Source: Alistipes sp. | GTDB lineage: Bacteria; Bacteroidota; Bacteroidia; Bacteroidales; Rikenellaceae | DNA: 28,738 nt | Direction: 5' to 3' | NCBI GenBank assembly: GCA_017559615.1 | Contig: JAFYRB010000040.1 | Coordinates: 1 to 28,738, forward strand | Shown here: piece after piece, positions 16,476 through 24,813 of the stretch | Position numbering within the stretch: the stretch's first letter is position 1 | Layout of the letters: the number at the start of each line of letters is the position of its first letter | The notes under the pieces: generated by a model | What the model saw: the letters and a program-made list of their open reading frames with translations, nothing else | Told to the model about the DNA's origin: nothing | Database searches by the model: none | Made by a program: the position numbers and the translations under genes

Positions 16476-17867
16476 TTACAAGCTCTTAACGTACTCGTCG
16501 ATAGCCTTGGCAGCCTTACGGCCAGCACCCATAGCCAAGATTACCGTAGCAGCGCCTGTAACAGCGTCACCACCCGCGAAGAGACCACGACGTGAGGTAG
16601 CACCCTCCTCGTTTGCCTCGATACATCCGCGGCGGTTGATGTTGAGATTCGATGTCGTTGCTGCGATAAGTGGGTTTGGAGAGGTTCCAAGAGCCATAAT
16701 CACAACATCGCAGTCGATAGTGAAGTCCGAACCTGCCTTCTCCTGTGGTGAGCGACGGCCCGATGCGTCAGGCTCGCCAAGCTCCATCTCAACGCAGTTG
16801 ATGCCCTTAACCCAACCATCCTCCGTGCCGAGGATATGTGTAGGGTTGGTAAGCATACGGAACTCGATACCCTCCTCCTTGGCGTGGTGTACCTCCTCCT
16901 TACGTGCTGGAAGCTCCGCCTCGCCACGACGATAGACGATAACAGCCTCGGCGCCAAGACGCTTCGCGGTACGTACGGCGTCCATAGCCACGTTACCACC
17001 GCCCACAACAACAACCTTCTTACCTACATATACAGGTGTGTCGTTATGCTCTGGGTCCCAAGCACCCATAAGGTTAACACGTGTGAGGAACTCGTTAGCC
17101 GAGAGTACGCCGTTGAGGTTCTCGCCCTCGATGCCCATAAAGCGTGGAAGACCAGCACCCGAGCCTACGAAAACAGCATCGTAACCCTCCTGGTCGAAGA
17201 GTGAGTCGATGGTCATAGTGCGGCCGATGATAACGTCAGTCTCGAACTTTACGCCAAGCTTCTTAACCTCTGCAATCTCACGTGCTACAACACGATCCTT
17301 TGGCAAGCGGAACTCTGGAATACCGTAAGACAATACGCCACCCAAGCGGTGCAACGCCTCGAAGACGTCAACCTTATAGCCCATCTTTGCCAAGTCGCTG
17401 GCACACGCCAAACCCGCAGGGCCACTACCTACAACTGCTACACGGTGTCCATTAGGCTCAATCTTCACAGCCTCGACCTCTGCCGAGTGGTCCAATGCCC
17501 AGTCGCCTACGAAACGCTCCAACTTACCAATAGCCACAGGCTCGCCCTTGATGCCCAAGACGCAAGAGCCCTCGCACTGCGACTCCTGAGGACATACACG
17601 ACCACAGATAGATGGCAACGAGCTATCTACGTGGATGGTGTCGGCAGCAGCGCGGATATCACCCTCGGTGAGGTGGTGGATGAACTCTGGGATGTTGATG
17701 TTTACGGGGCAAGCGGCAACGCAACGTGGGTTCTTACAATTCAAGCATCGTGTAGCCTCCAACGAAGCCTCCTCCCAATTATATCCGTAGCATACCTCCT
17801 CGAAATTTGTGGCACGCACCTTTGGGTCCTGTTCGCGTACTGCAACGCGTGGTATCTTATTCGCCAT
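16476..17867 (-). CDS. nfnB: NADPH-dependent glutamate synthase-like protein / NfnAB large subunit
   Basis: The 463-residue protein has an N-terminal iron-sulfur domain with eight cysteines in two groups (C41, C44, C49, C53 and C88, C92, C98, C102), a FAD-binding GxGxxG in VAVVGSGPAGLACA (144-157) and a second dinucleotide fold in VVVVGGGNVAMDAV. Enzymes of this type are often labelled glutamate synthase small chain. The partner gene immediately upstream encodes a ferredoxin-NADP reductase-like subunit, and the pair is the hallmark of NfnAB, the electron-bifurcating NADH-dependent reduced ferredoxin:NADP oxidoreductase. No glutamate synthase large chain (glutaminase/FMN domain) is nearby, which favours NfnB. 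The start overlaps the nfnA stop by 11 bases. A role as sulfide dehydrogenase-type SudA is the main alternative. Confidence 0.88.
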   Translation of the reverse strand: MANKIPRVAVREQDPKVRATNFEEVCYGYNWEEASLEATRCLNCKNPRCVAACPVNINIPEFIHHLTEGDIRAAADTIHVDSSLPSICGRVCPQESQCEGSCVLGIKGEPVAIGKLERFVGDWALDHSAEVEAVKIEPNGHRVAVVGSGPAGLACASDLAKMGYKVDVFEALHRLGGVLSYGIPEFRLPKDRVVAREIAEVKKLGVKFETDVIIGRTMTIDSLFDQEGYDAVFVGSGAGLPRFMGIEGENLNGVLSANEFLTRVNLMGAWDPEHNDTPVYVGKKVVVVGGGNVAMDAVRTAKRLGAEAVIVYRRGEAELPARKEEVHHAKEEGIEFRMLTNPTHILGTEDGWVKGINCVEMELGEPDASGRRSPQEKAGSDFTIDCDVVIMALGTSPNPLIAATTSNLNINRRGCIEANEEGATSRRGLFAGGDAVTGAATVILAMGAGRKAAKAIDEYVKSL

Positions 17868-18720
17868 AGCAATTACATTTATGTTCGTGATTCTCTACTG
17901 CTGTTCTCTCCTGATTGCGGTACATAGCCTGACGGCGCATAGCCTCGTCGAAGTCTACCTGATGGCCATCGAACTCTGGACCATCAACGCACGTAAACAA
18001 CGTCTTGCCACCTACCGATACGCGGCAAGCACCACACATACCCGTACCATCGACCATTAGGGCGTTGAGCGATACGGTGGTCTGAAGCTCCCAAGGCTTG
18101 GTAGTAAGGCATACGAATTTCATCATAATCATAGGGCCGATACATACGCACTCGTCGTACTTCTTACCCTGCTTCACGACAAGCTCCTCCAAGAGGCCTG
18201 TAACCATACCCTTGTAGCCCTCCGAGCCATCGTCAGTGGCGATGTGTACGTTACCCACCTTCTTCATCTCGTCGATGTAGATGAGCATATCCTTGTTCTT
18301 CGCGCCGATGATAACGTCGCACTCTACGCCCTGCTCGTGGAGCCACTTAACCTGTGGATATACAGGCGCAGTACCTACGCCACCCGCCACGAAGATATAT
18401 TTGCGAGCCTTAAGCTCCTCCTTTGGCATATGGATGAACTCCGATGGACGGCCCAATGGACCTGCGAAGTCGGCAAGTGAGTCGCCAACCTCAAGGGCGC
18501 AAATCTTCTTTGTCGAAAGGCCAATGGTCTGTGTTACGATAGTCACGGTACCCGCCTCGACATCATAGTCGGCGATGGTCAATGGAATACGCTCGCCACC
18601 CTCGGCAGTGCGTACAATGACAAACTGTCCTGGCTTTGCAGAACGTGCAACACGCTCGGCGGCAATCTTCATCTCGTAGATGTTCTCCGCCAACTTGCGT
18701 TTTTCTACAATCTTAAACAT
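17857..18720 (-). CDS. nfnA: NfnAB small subunit, ferredoxin-NADP reductase type with a [2Fe-2S] site
   Basis: The 287-residue flavoprotein has the FAD motif RIPLTI (44-49), the nucleotide-binding motif AGGVGTAP (112-119) and a C-terminal iron-sulfur loop, DGTGMCGAC (224-232) with a further Cys244 in FTCVDGPEFDGHQVDF. This matches NfnA, SudB and the electron-transfer subunit of dihydroorotate dehydrogenase. In structurally studied NfnA the [2Fe-2S] cluster uses one Asp and three Cys, and D224, C229, C232 and C244 fit that pattern. The last residues carry an extra Cys pair (HKCNC) of unknown role. With NfnB it balances NADH, NADPH and reduced ferredoxin pools in anaerobes. It starts 60 bases after the DUF1573 gene, so co-transcription from 19905 is possible. 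Confidence 0.9.
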   Translation of the reverse strand: MFKIVEKRKLAENIYEMKIAAERVARSAKPGQFVIVRTAEGGERIPLTIADYDVEAGTVTIVTQTIGLSTKKICALEVGDSLADFAGPLGRPSEFIHMPKEELKARKYIFVAGGVGTAPVYPQVKWLHEQGVECDVIIGAKNKDMLIYIDEMKKVGNVHIATDDGSEGYKGMVTGLLEELVVKQGKKYDECVCIGPMIMMKFVCLTTKPWELQTTVSLNALMVDGTGMCGACRVSVGGKTLFTCVDGPEFDGHQVDFDEAMRRQAMYRNQERTAVENHEHKCNCYGE

Positions 18721-18780
18721 CTTCTTAAGTTTATCTTTTTAGTTGTGTATTGTCTGTGTCTGTTGTCGCGGCATCGTGGC

Positions 18781-19878
18781 CTACCACATAGGTATTGCCG
18801 TAACCTTGATGCTCTGCATAGGGCGCAGAGGGTCGGAGGTTATGATGCGTATGCGTGCGGTAAAAAGCTCATCGGGGTTTGCTATCTCGCTGCAATTGAG
18901 CGTTATAGCCAACTGTAAAACGTCGCCAGGTGCAATACTCCTCGCTCCGAGAATATCGCACACAACGGCCTTCGAGGAGCTCTCCACAGCACGAATAACG
19001 AGCGGTGAGCCACCCTCGTTTCGTAGTGTTATGCTCTCGCGTAGCAGTCCATTAGGGCAATTTACCTCCCCAAATTTAATAATATTTTTTGAAATATCGC
19101 ATCGCGGAGCAGAAATATCGTCCACGATATCGAAATTGTCCACCGCGATAACCTCCGTAGTGAGCCTATATCGTGACCGCGTGCCATCCACTACGAGGTA
19201 GAATTCATCGCTCTGCGTGCCGTAGATATTGCCGTTCTCGGCGAGGGCATAGCGCAGTGCTATCTCGCCCGTTGTGTTGGGCTCGATGGTCGTGGGGTGG
19301 GATATCGTAAGTATCCCCGAGAAGAGTGTCTGCTCGGTAGATAGGGTGATGCACTCCGAGGAGGTGTTTATAAACTCGATATACTCCGTAGCCTCGTTGC
19401 CCTGCTCCAGATAGCCGAAGGCTCGCGAGGTGGCGTGAAGGCGTAGGCCGCCACCCATATCGAAGGGGTATATCTCATCTATGGTGCGCTCGCGGGGTTG
19501 CACATAGCCTGTAAGCGTTAGCACTATGTCGCGCTCCGCATCGCGTACCTTTACGAGAATCTCCTTCTCGAAGCGTCCTGGGCGATTTAGGGGGTTGAAC
19601 GTAATGGCGATTGTGGCGCTCTCGTTTGGTGCTATGGCCTCGCGGGGATAGCCTACGCTGGTGCAGCCGCACGACGTGACTATATCATCTATATATATAG
19701 GTATAGCACTTTCGTTCGTTGCCTCGGCGCGTGCCACGACAGAGCCGCCACCCTCCGCGATGGTGCCGAGATGGATTGTGTCGCTCGAAAAGCGTAGCCC
19801 CGAGGTGGTGTTCTGTGCTGTTGCGAGTGTTGCCGCGGCGCAGAATATCGTGGTTAGAATGAAAATTTTTAGTCGCAT
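18781..19878 (-). CDS. DUF1573 exported protein
   Basis: The 365-residue protein has an N-terminal signal peptide (MRLKIFILTTIFCAAATLATA, cleavage near residue 21). Residues 30-125 form a DUF1573 domain: F-x-x-D-T-I-H-L-G-T-I, then TNESAIPIYIDDIVTSCGCT and FNPLNRPGRFEKEI. A second, similar Ig-like module lies in the C-terminal third (IIKFGEVNCPN, TLRNEGGSPLVIRAVESS). These domains are beta-sandwiches of unknown function that are very common in Bacteroidota envelope proteins. Location is likely periplasmic. It has its own perfect -7 promoter box at 19905. I cannot assign a function, and its link with nfnAB may be only transcriptional. Confidence 0.85.
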   Translation of the reverse strand: MRLKIFILTTIFCAAATLATAQNTTSGLRFSSDTIHLGTIAEGGGSVVARAEATNESAIPIYIDDIVTSCGCTSVGYPREAIAPNESATIAITFNPLNRPGRFEKEILVKVRDAERDIVLTLTGYVQPRERTIDEIYPFDMGGGLRLHATSRAFGYLEQGNEATEYIEFINTSSECITLSTEQTLFSGILTISHPTTIEPNTTGEIALRYALAENGNIYGTQSDEFYLVVDGTRSRYRLTTEVIAVDNFDIVDDISAPRCDISKNIIKFGEVNCPNGLLRESITLRNEGGSPLVIRAVESSSKAVVCDILGARSIAPGDVLQLAITLNCSEIANPDELFTARIRIITSDPLRPMQSIKVTAIPMW

Positions 19879-19904
19879 ATAAATTTTTTCTCCAACAGAT
19901 TCTA

Positions 19905-19936
19905 CAAAGATAGCACAAAAGTTATGATGTTACAAC
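19905..19936 (-). promoter_or_regulatory. Promoter of the DUF1573-nfnA-nfnB genes
   Basis: On the minus strand GTTG (19936-19933, one mismatch to TTTG) and TATCTTTG (19912-19905, perfect) are 20 bp apart, with the ATG at 19878. The stretch 19937-20128 upstream is AT-rich, has several T and A runs, and holds no gene I can support. Confidence 0.8.
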
Positions 19937-20128
19937 ACTTCGCACGCCACAAATTGATAGGGTGTGCTTGTAGTAGAAGCATCTAATGATGCCAAAGGTA
20001 CTACTTTTTCGAGAAATGGGGCAAAAAATGTTGATGTTTTTAGTTTCGTGCAATTCTTTGTTATACAGTGGTTTATGTTTTGAGGTCAAAAAAAAGTGAA
20101 TTTTTTTTAGATTTTTTTTGCGGAAAAA

Positions 20129-20159
20129 TTTGCAGAATAAAAAAAATGGTGTACCTTTG
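20129..20159 (+). promoter_or_regulatory. Promoter of tRNA-Asn
   Basis: TTTG (20129-20132) and TACCTTTG (20152-20159) with a 19-bp spacer form a consensus Bacteroidota promoter. Transcription should begin near 20166, about 28 bases before the tRNA. Confidence 0.85.
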
Positions 20160-20193
20160 CACTCGCAATCGAAAAGATAACGGTTCTTTACAA

Positions 20194-20269
20194 TGCCTGA
20201 ATAGCTCAGTCGGTTAGAGCACATGACTGTTAATCATGGGGTCCTAGGTTCAAGTCCTTGTTCAGGCGC
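20194..20269 (+). tRNA. tRNA-Asn (anticodon GUU)
   Basis: The acceptor stem TGCCTGA pairs with TCAGGCG (first pair U-G). The D arm is AGCTCAGTCGGTTAGAGC. The anticodon stem CATGA/TCATG encloses CTGTTAA with anticodon GTT, and the T arm CTAGG/CCTTG around TTCAAGT contains one U-U mismatch. CCA is not encoded. Confidence 0.93.
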
Positions 20270-20366
20270 TAAGTGCGAGGGACGCACAAAGAGAGGTAGC
20301 AGATAGACGGATGTTCGCGGTCTTGCTTCGAAAGATGACAAGACTCTTAAAAAAGTTTATCGAAAA

Positions 20367-20398
20367 TTTGGAGATTCAAAAAATAATGCTTACCTTTG
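20367..20398 (+). promoter_or_regulatory. Promoter of tRNA-Val
   Basis: TTTG (20367-20370) and TACCTTTG (20391-20398), 20 bp apart, give this tRNA its own promoter although tRNA-Asn lies only 150 bp upstream. Between the two tRNAs there are small hairpins (GTGCG/CGCAC near 20274-20288 and GTCTTG/CAAGAC near 20320-20344) but no T tract good enough to call a terminator. Confidence 0.85.
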
Positions 20399-20420
20399 CA
20401 GTCCCAAGCATTAATGAAAC

Positions 20421-20495
20421 GGGAGTTTAGCTCAGCTGGTTCAGAGCATCTGCCTTACAAGCAGAGGGTCGGCGGTTCGAATCCGTCAACTCCCA
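20421..20495 (+). tRNA. tRNA-Val (anticodon UAC)
   Basis: The acceptor stem GGGAGTT pairs perfectly with AACTCCC. The anticodon stem TCTGC/GCAGA encloses CTTACAA with anticodon TAC, and the T arm CGGCG...CGTC surrounds GTTCGAATC. The discriminator base is A20495. CCA is not encoded. Confidence 0.95.
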
Positions 20496-20502
20496 CTACC
20501 AT

Positions 20503-20533
20503 AAGCTACTTGATGATTCAGGTAGCTTTTTTC
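20503..20533 (+). terminator. Terminator after tRNA-Val (first of two)
   Basis: AAGCTACTTGA and TCAGGTAGCTT form an 11-bp stem (one G-U) with loop TGAT, followed by a T run. It starts eight bases past the end of the tRNA. Confidence 0.85.
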
Positions 20534-20541
20534 ATTTTTAG

Positions 20542-20572
20542 GAGTTTCGTCAACGGCGAGACTCTTTTTTTG
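20542..20572 (+). terminator. Second terminator-like hairpin after tRNA-Val
   Basis: GAGTTTCGTC pairs with GGCGAGACTC over ten positions (two G-U) around an AAC loop and is followed by seven T residues. It lies directly after the first terminator and would act as a backup. Confidence 0.75.
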
Positions 20573-20654
20573 TTTTGGGCCGTGGGTAATCTTTAATCTG
20601 CACTAATTTCTCTAAATTCTCTATTTCGCAGCGGGCGGCATTGCAGAGATAACA

Positions 20655-20686
20655 AACGCACAAACATTGGTGAGGTGTTCGTGCGT
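20655..20686 (-). terminator. Hairpin downstream of the M1 aminopeptidase gene
   Basis: On the minus strand AACGCACGAACA pairs over 12 positions (one G-U) with TGTTTGTGCGTT around a 9-nt loop. It lies about 50 bases past the gene's stop. The T-rich tail is poor, so it is only a probable terminator or mRNA end-stabiliser. Confidence 0.45.
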
Positions 20687-20732
20687 TCGTGACTCTTAAT
20701 GCACCCTCTTGTGGTGGCGCTATGGGGAGGTG

Positions 20733-23261
20733 CTACTTCGTCATTATGATGTCGGCAGACTGCAGAATCTTCGAGCGAAGAAGCGGTGAGTAGTCGGGGT
20801 TATCGTGGAGGAAACGCTCAACAATGGCACGTGCCTCGGCGGTGTAGTGGTCGCCCAAAAGTGCCTTTGTCCAGTTGGTTGGGAAGAAGATGTCGCCGGT
20901 GCGCTGTATCTCCGTAACCTCCTGAAGGCCAGGATAGATATACTTCAATGCGTAGGCCTGTCGCGTGTGGTGGTTAAGGAGTTTCAATAGCGCAGCGGCC
21001 CAAGGCTCGGTGCGGCGCTCGGAGGGTTCAAGAAGCAGCGTAAATAGTGCGTCAAGTTCCTCGGTGTCGGGCGTGGTGCCACGTGCGATATAGTCGAATT
21101 CGCGCAGGCGGTCGGGGTTTGTGATGCGGGCGCGTTGCGTAGCGATAATCTCGGGTTGAAGCTCGGGAAGGCGGATGGCGAGTTCGTAGGTGAGAGTCAT
21201 AGCATCGCCATCAGAGAGTGGCGTAAATGTCTCGTTATCAGAGAGCCACGTAGCACCATTCGACTGCCAGAGTGAGTAGAGCGAGTCGATGGTAGGCTGT
21301 GACGTGGCGCAGTGGGCGAGTGTTGTGGCGAGCTTACGGCGTAGCGAGGTGATGGGGTGTGAGGTTGTCGCGTGCCATAGTTGGGCCTCGATATCGGCAT
21401 CGGGGTGGGTGATAAGAGGCTCGGCAAGGTAGTCGCATAACGTAGAGGCTATGAGGAAGTTACGCTCGGCAAGAAGGGCGTGAACAAGGGTTGTGAGCCA
21501 CGCTTCGGCACCTACGTCACCCCACTTATATAGCTCGTGAAGGTTGATAAGCGTAGCCTCGCGGGCAAGGTCATCGTCAATCTCCGAGAGGGTAGTCAAA
21601 AGATAGTGGATATCCTGCTCCGAAAGGGTGAAGAGTCCGTAGCCACGACCGCAGACGTTAGGTGTGATATGTGCGATGCTCTTGCCAAGAGTAAGGGTTG
21701 TGGTGGCATCAGCGAGTCGAACCTCGATATCCTCCGAGGTGTGGTCGGCGTAGAGGATGCGGAGCGTGAAGCGCTGTGGCCAGAGAAGACCTCTATGGAG
21801 TGGGTCGTGCTGGCTGATTATGAGGCGGTTATCCTCGCTGCGGCACTCGATAATGGGCATAGCGTTGCTATGTACCCACACCTGGCTGAAGCTGCGCAAA
21901 TCGGTGTCGGTATATTGGTCGAGGATGGCGATAACATCCTCCCACGTGGCGTTGCCGTAGGCGTAGTCGCGCAAGTAGTGGCGGATGCCTGTGCGGAAGG
22001 CGTCGTCGCCCATAATCTCCACAATTTTATCCATCACGATAGGGGCTTTGTTGTAGATGATACGGCCATAGATAAGTCCCGCATTTTGCAGATTATCAAG
22101 CTCTTGACGTATGGCGTTGGAGCCCGTAGTGCGGTCCTCCGAGAGCGAGGCGATGGTGTAGCTCTTTAGGCGGCTTAGGGCGTGGTCGATAGAGGGGTAG
22201 AGAGGCTCAACGATGCGGGCGGCAAAGTAGTTGGCAAAGACCTCCTTGGTCCATACATCGTCGAACCAGCGCATAGTGACATAGTCGCCAAACCACATAT
22301 GGGCAGTCTCGTGCGCGATGACCGACGAGCGGCGGAGAAGTTCGTCAAGCGTAGGGTTGTCGCCGAGGAACATCTGCGAGGCGTTGTAGAGCGTGGCACC
22401 CGTATGCTCCATACCTCCGTACTGGAAGCCGGGCAACATTATGAGGTCGTACTTGGCAAAGGGGTAGTCGATAGCGGTGTACTCCTCGAGCCATTCGAGC
22501 GAGTATTTTATCTCTTTAAATATGGTGTCGAGTTGTGCGATGCGCTTGGGGTCAGTCTCGCGGTGATAGGCCGTAAAGCGGTGAGTGCCATCATCATAGC
22601 TCTTGCTATATAGCTTACCAGCAACGAACGAGAAGAGGTACGTAGAGAGTGGCTCGGTGGGGGCGAAGGTGATGGTTTTGTAGCCCTCCTCGGTGGCGAG
22701 AGACTCCTCGATAGGTGCGGTGTTCGACACTGCTGTCCACGCCTCGGGAATATGCAGCGAGAGGCGGTATGTGGCCTTCATATCTGGCTGGTCGAAGCAG
22801 GGGAAGAGCGTGCGTGCGCGGTCGGGGACAAGGAGCGTGTAGAGGTACTCCTCGTTGCGGTTGAGCGACTGATCGGAGGAGGTGAAACGAAGGCGTAGGG
22901 TGTTCTCGCCCTCGCGCAAAGATTTTGGCGAGAGGGTGATATGCTCCGCCGTAAGGAGATACTCCGCAGGGGTGTCGTTGGCAAGGAGCGTGTTGGGGTG
23001 TAGCTCCACGTCACGAATATCGAGAGTTACGGCACAGAGGTACTTCAGGTGGAAACGCAACGTCAGTTCGCCTGTAACTCGCTCATTACGAGAGTGAGGG
23101 ATGCGAAAATCGAGGTCGTATTCGACATCGGAAATCGTGGCTTGGCGCTGTGTGGCAAGCTCCTTCGAGATGCCCGAAGAGGGTGCTTCGAGGGTGGTAC
23201 AACAGGTCGCGAAAATGAGAAGTAGCGATGCTAACAAAAGGTGTATGTTTCGGAGTTTCAT
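20733..23261 (-). CDS. M1-family metallo-aminopeptidase, lipoprotein
   Basis: With the start at 23261 (MKLRNIHLLLASLL) the protein has 842 residues and opens with a lipoprotein-type signal: a hydrophobic stretch ending in FATCC at residues 17-21. It is thus probably anchored in the envelope. The M1 zinc site is HETAH (317-321) with the third ligand Glu340 in WTKEVFAN, exactly the HExxH-x18-E spacing. The substrate-anchoring motif reads GGMEH (282-286), with His where most M1 enzymes have Asn. M1 enzymes remove N-terminal residues from peptides, so it likely trims peptides taken up in the periplasm. The longer open frame to 23378 contains the gene's own -7 box and cannot be coding there. It is transcribed away from potA. 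Confidence 0.93.
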   Translation of the reverse strand: MKLRNIHLLLASLLLIFATCCTTLEAPSSGISKELATQRQATISDVEYDLDFRIPHSRNERVTGELTLRFHLKYLCAVTLDIRDVELHPNTLLANDTPAEYLLTAEHITLSPKSLREGENTLRLRFTSSDQSLNRNEEYLYTLLVPDRARTLFPCFDQPDMKATYRLSLHIPEAWTAVSNTAPIEESLATEEGYKTITFAPTEPLSTYLFSFVAGKLYSKSYDDGTHRFTAYHRETDPKRIAQLDTIFKEIKYSLEWLEEYTAIDYPFAKYDLIMLPGFQYGGMEHTGATLYNASQMFLGDNPTLDELLRRSSVIAHETAHMWFGDYVTMRWFDDVWTKEVFANYFAARIVEPLYPSIDHALSRLKSYTIASLSEDRTTGSNAIRQELDNLQNAGLIYGRIIYNKAPIVMDKIVEIMGDDAFRTGIRHYLRDYAYGNATWEDVIAILDQYTDTDLRSFSQVWVHSNAMPIIECRSEDNRLIISQHDPLHRGLLWPQRFTLRILYADHTSEDIEVRLADATTTLTLGKSIAHITPNVCGRGYGLFTLSEQDIHYLLTTLSEIDDDLAREATLINLHELYKWGDVGAEAWLTTLVHALLAERNFLIASTLCDYLAEPLITHPDADIEAQLWHATTSHPITSLRRKLATTLAHCATSQPTIDSLYSLWQSNGATWLSDNETFTPLSDGDAMTLTYELAIRLPELQPEIIATQRARITNPDRLREFDYIARGTTPDTEELDALFTLLLEPSERRTEPWAAALLKLLNHHTRQAYALKYIYPGLQEVTEIQRTGDIFFPTNWTKALLGDHYTAEARAIVERFLHDNPDYSPLLRSKILQSADIIMTK

Positions 23262-23293
23262 AATATATCTTATAAATTGTAAATTTATATTCA

Positions 23294-23301
23294 CAAAGAT
23301 A
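23294..23301 (-). promoter_or_regulatory. -7 box of the M1 aminopeptidase promoter
   Basis: TATCTTTG on the minus strand is a perfect TAnnTTTG, 33 bases before the ATG at 23261. The expected -33 position has no good TTTG. The box lies only 22 bp from the oppositely oriented potA -7 box. Confidence 0.65.
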
Positions 23302-23323
23302 GGTAATTTATTGTAATTTTTAC

Positions 23324-23331
23324 TATATTTG
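23324..23331 (+). promoter_or_regulatory. -7 box of the potABCD promoter
   Basis: TATATTTG is a perfect -7 element, with no clear -33 box about 20 bp upstream. That upstream DNA is also the core of the divergent aminopeptidase promoter, so the two promoters could share a regulator or compete for RNA polymerase. It leaves a leader of about 85 nt before the ATG at 23424. Confidence 0.65.
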
Positions 23332-23345
23332 TCGCGTATATTCCC

Positions 23346-23378
23346 GTTATGCCCTCGTAGGGGTAGCGTAACAGGCAT
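23346..23378 (+). promoter_or_regulatory. Possible structured 5' leader of potA
   Basis: GTTATGC (23346-23352) can pair with GCGTAAC (23366-23372), with an inner CCT/AGG pairing. Alternatively ATGCC (23349-23353) can pair with GGCAT (23374-23378). The two foldings exclude each other. No known riboswitch is recognised. Confidence 0.3.
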
Positions 23379-23423
23379 TGCGATAATAATTTTTAAGATA
23401 ACTACTAATACACTTTTTGCTTA

Positions 23424-24809
23424 ATGGTGAACTCTGATTACATCATCGAGATTGCGAATATCACAAAGTCGTTCCCCGACAAAGTGGTTCTTGACGATGT
23501 TAGTTTGAAAGTACGTAAGGGTGAGTTTCTCACGATTCTCGGACCTTCGGGTTGTGGTAAGACCACGCTTCTGCGTTTGCTTGCAGGATTCAATTCTGCC
23601 TCATCGGGCGAGATTCTTATTGGTGGTGAGAGGATGACGGGTGTGCCTCCACATCTTCGTCCTGTGAATACCGTATTCCAGCGCTATGCGCTATTCCCAA
23701 ATTACAACGTCTACGATAATATCGCCTTCGGTCTGAAGTTGCAGAAGGTCGATAAGAAGGAGATTGAGCAGCGCGTAAAGCGAGCGCTGAAGATGGTGGG
23801 TATGACCGACTATGAGCATCGCGATGTGCAGTCGCTTTCGGGTGGTCAGCAGCAGCGTGTGGCAATAGCACGTGCTATCGTAAACCGCCCTCAGGTGTTG
23901 CTTCTGGATGAGCCTTTGGCGGCTCTCGACCTCAAGATGCGTAAGGATATGCAGATGGAGCTTAAGGAGATGCACCGCACGTTGGGTATTACGTTTGTCT
24001 ACGTAACGCACGATCAGGAGGAGGCGTTGACACTCTCGGATACCATTGTGGTGATGAACGAGGGTAAGATTCAGCAGATTGGCTCGCCTACGGATATATA
24101 CAACGAGCCTTGCAATGCTTTTGTTGCGGACTTCATTGGCGAGAGTAACATCCTCAATGCAGTGATGGTGCGCGACCGCTTGGTGAAGTTTATGGATAAG
24201 GAGTTTGAGTGTATCGACGAGGGCTTCGGCGAGAATGTGGAGGTGGATGTGGTTATCCGCCCAGAGGATGTATATATCATCCGAAATGCCGAGGCTGCGA
24301 TGTTCTCGGGTAAGGTTAAGAGCTGTACGTTCAAGGGTGTTCACTACGAGATGTTCGTGGAGACGCCTGATGGCTATGAGATTATGATTCAGGACTATAA
24401 CGCCTTCGAGGTGGGTAGCGAGGTAGGTATGATGATTAAGCCTGCGGATATCCACGTTATGCGTAAGGAGCGCACCGAGAATCACGTCGAGGGACGCTTG
24501 GTGGATGCTACTCACGTGGAGCTTCTCGGCGAGACATTCGAGTGCGAGGAGGTGAAGGGCATAGAGCCTGGTGCGAAGGTCGATGTGGCGTTTGGCTTCT
24601 CGGCTGTGGAGCTTACGGACGACCCTGATGACGGTGTGTCGTGGGGTACTATTCGCTTTATCCTCTATAAGGGCGACCGCTATCACCTTACGGTGCGTAC
24701 CGACGAGGGTGATACTATCTATGTTGACACACACGATGTGTGGGAGGACCTCGATGAGGTGGGTATTAAGATTGCTCCTAAGAGCATAACTGTCAAGGAG
24801 ATAAAGTAG
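23424..24809 (+). CDS. potA: Spermidine/putrescine ABC transporter ATP-binding protein PotA
   Basis: The 461-residue ATPase powers polyamine import. Motifs are GPSGCGKTT (Walker A, 40-48), Q86 in [17 protein letters not shown] (138-145), LLLDEP (159-164) and H196 in VTHDQEE. The C-terminal part is longer than in E. coli PotA (about 378 residues) and seems to hold two related regulatory modules, residues 242-347 and 354-461. Each contains a G-E/D-x-FEC-like segment, a block with G-x-(I/V)-x-x-x-x-(F/Y)KG and an ending like VGxxIxPxxIxV. Such TOBE-type domains regulate transport by sensing ligand or contacting the partner ATPase. It is the first gene of potABCD, 4 bases before potB. Confidence 0.95.
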   Translation: MVNSDYIIEIANITKSFPDKVVLDDVSLKVRKGEFLTILGPSGCGKTTLLRLLAGFNSASSGEILIGGERMTGVPPHLRPVNTVFQRYALFPNYNVYDNIAFGLKLQKVDKKEIEQRVKRALKMVGMTDYEHRDVQSLSGGQQQRVAIARAIVNRPQVLLLDEPLAALDLKMRKDMQMELKEMHRTLGITFVYVTHDQEEALTLSDTIVVMNEGKIQQIGSPTDIYNEPCNAFVADFIGESNILNAVMVRDRLVKFMDKEFECIDEGFGENVEVDVVIRPEDVYIIRNAEAAMFSGKVKSCTFKGVHYEMFVETPDGYEIMIQDYNAFEVGSEVGMMIKPADIHVMRKERTENHVEGRLVDATHVELLGETFECEEVKGIEPGAKVDVAFGFSAVELTDDPDDGVSWGTIRFILYKGDRYHLTVRTDEGDTIYVDTHDVWEDLDEVGIKIAPKSITVKEIK

Positions 24810-24813
24810 CCCT

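Noticed and set aside
20274..20345. A terminator after tRNA-Asn
   Set aside because: The small hairpins present lack a following T run, so transcription may continue toward tRNA-Val. Not called.
20396..20596. A 66-codon frame spanning tRNA-Val and its terminators
   Set aside because: It is fully explained by the tRNA and two terminator hairpins.
23262..23378. A 39-codon N-terminal extension of the M1 aminopeptidase
   Set aside because: It overlaps the gene's own -7 box, and a lipoprotein signal begins at the later ATG.
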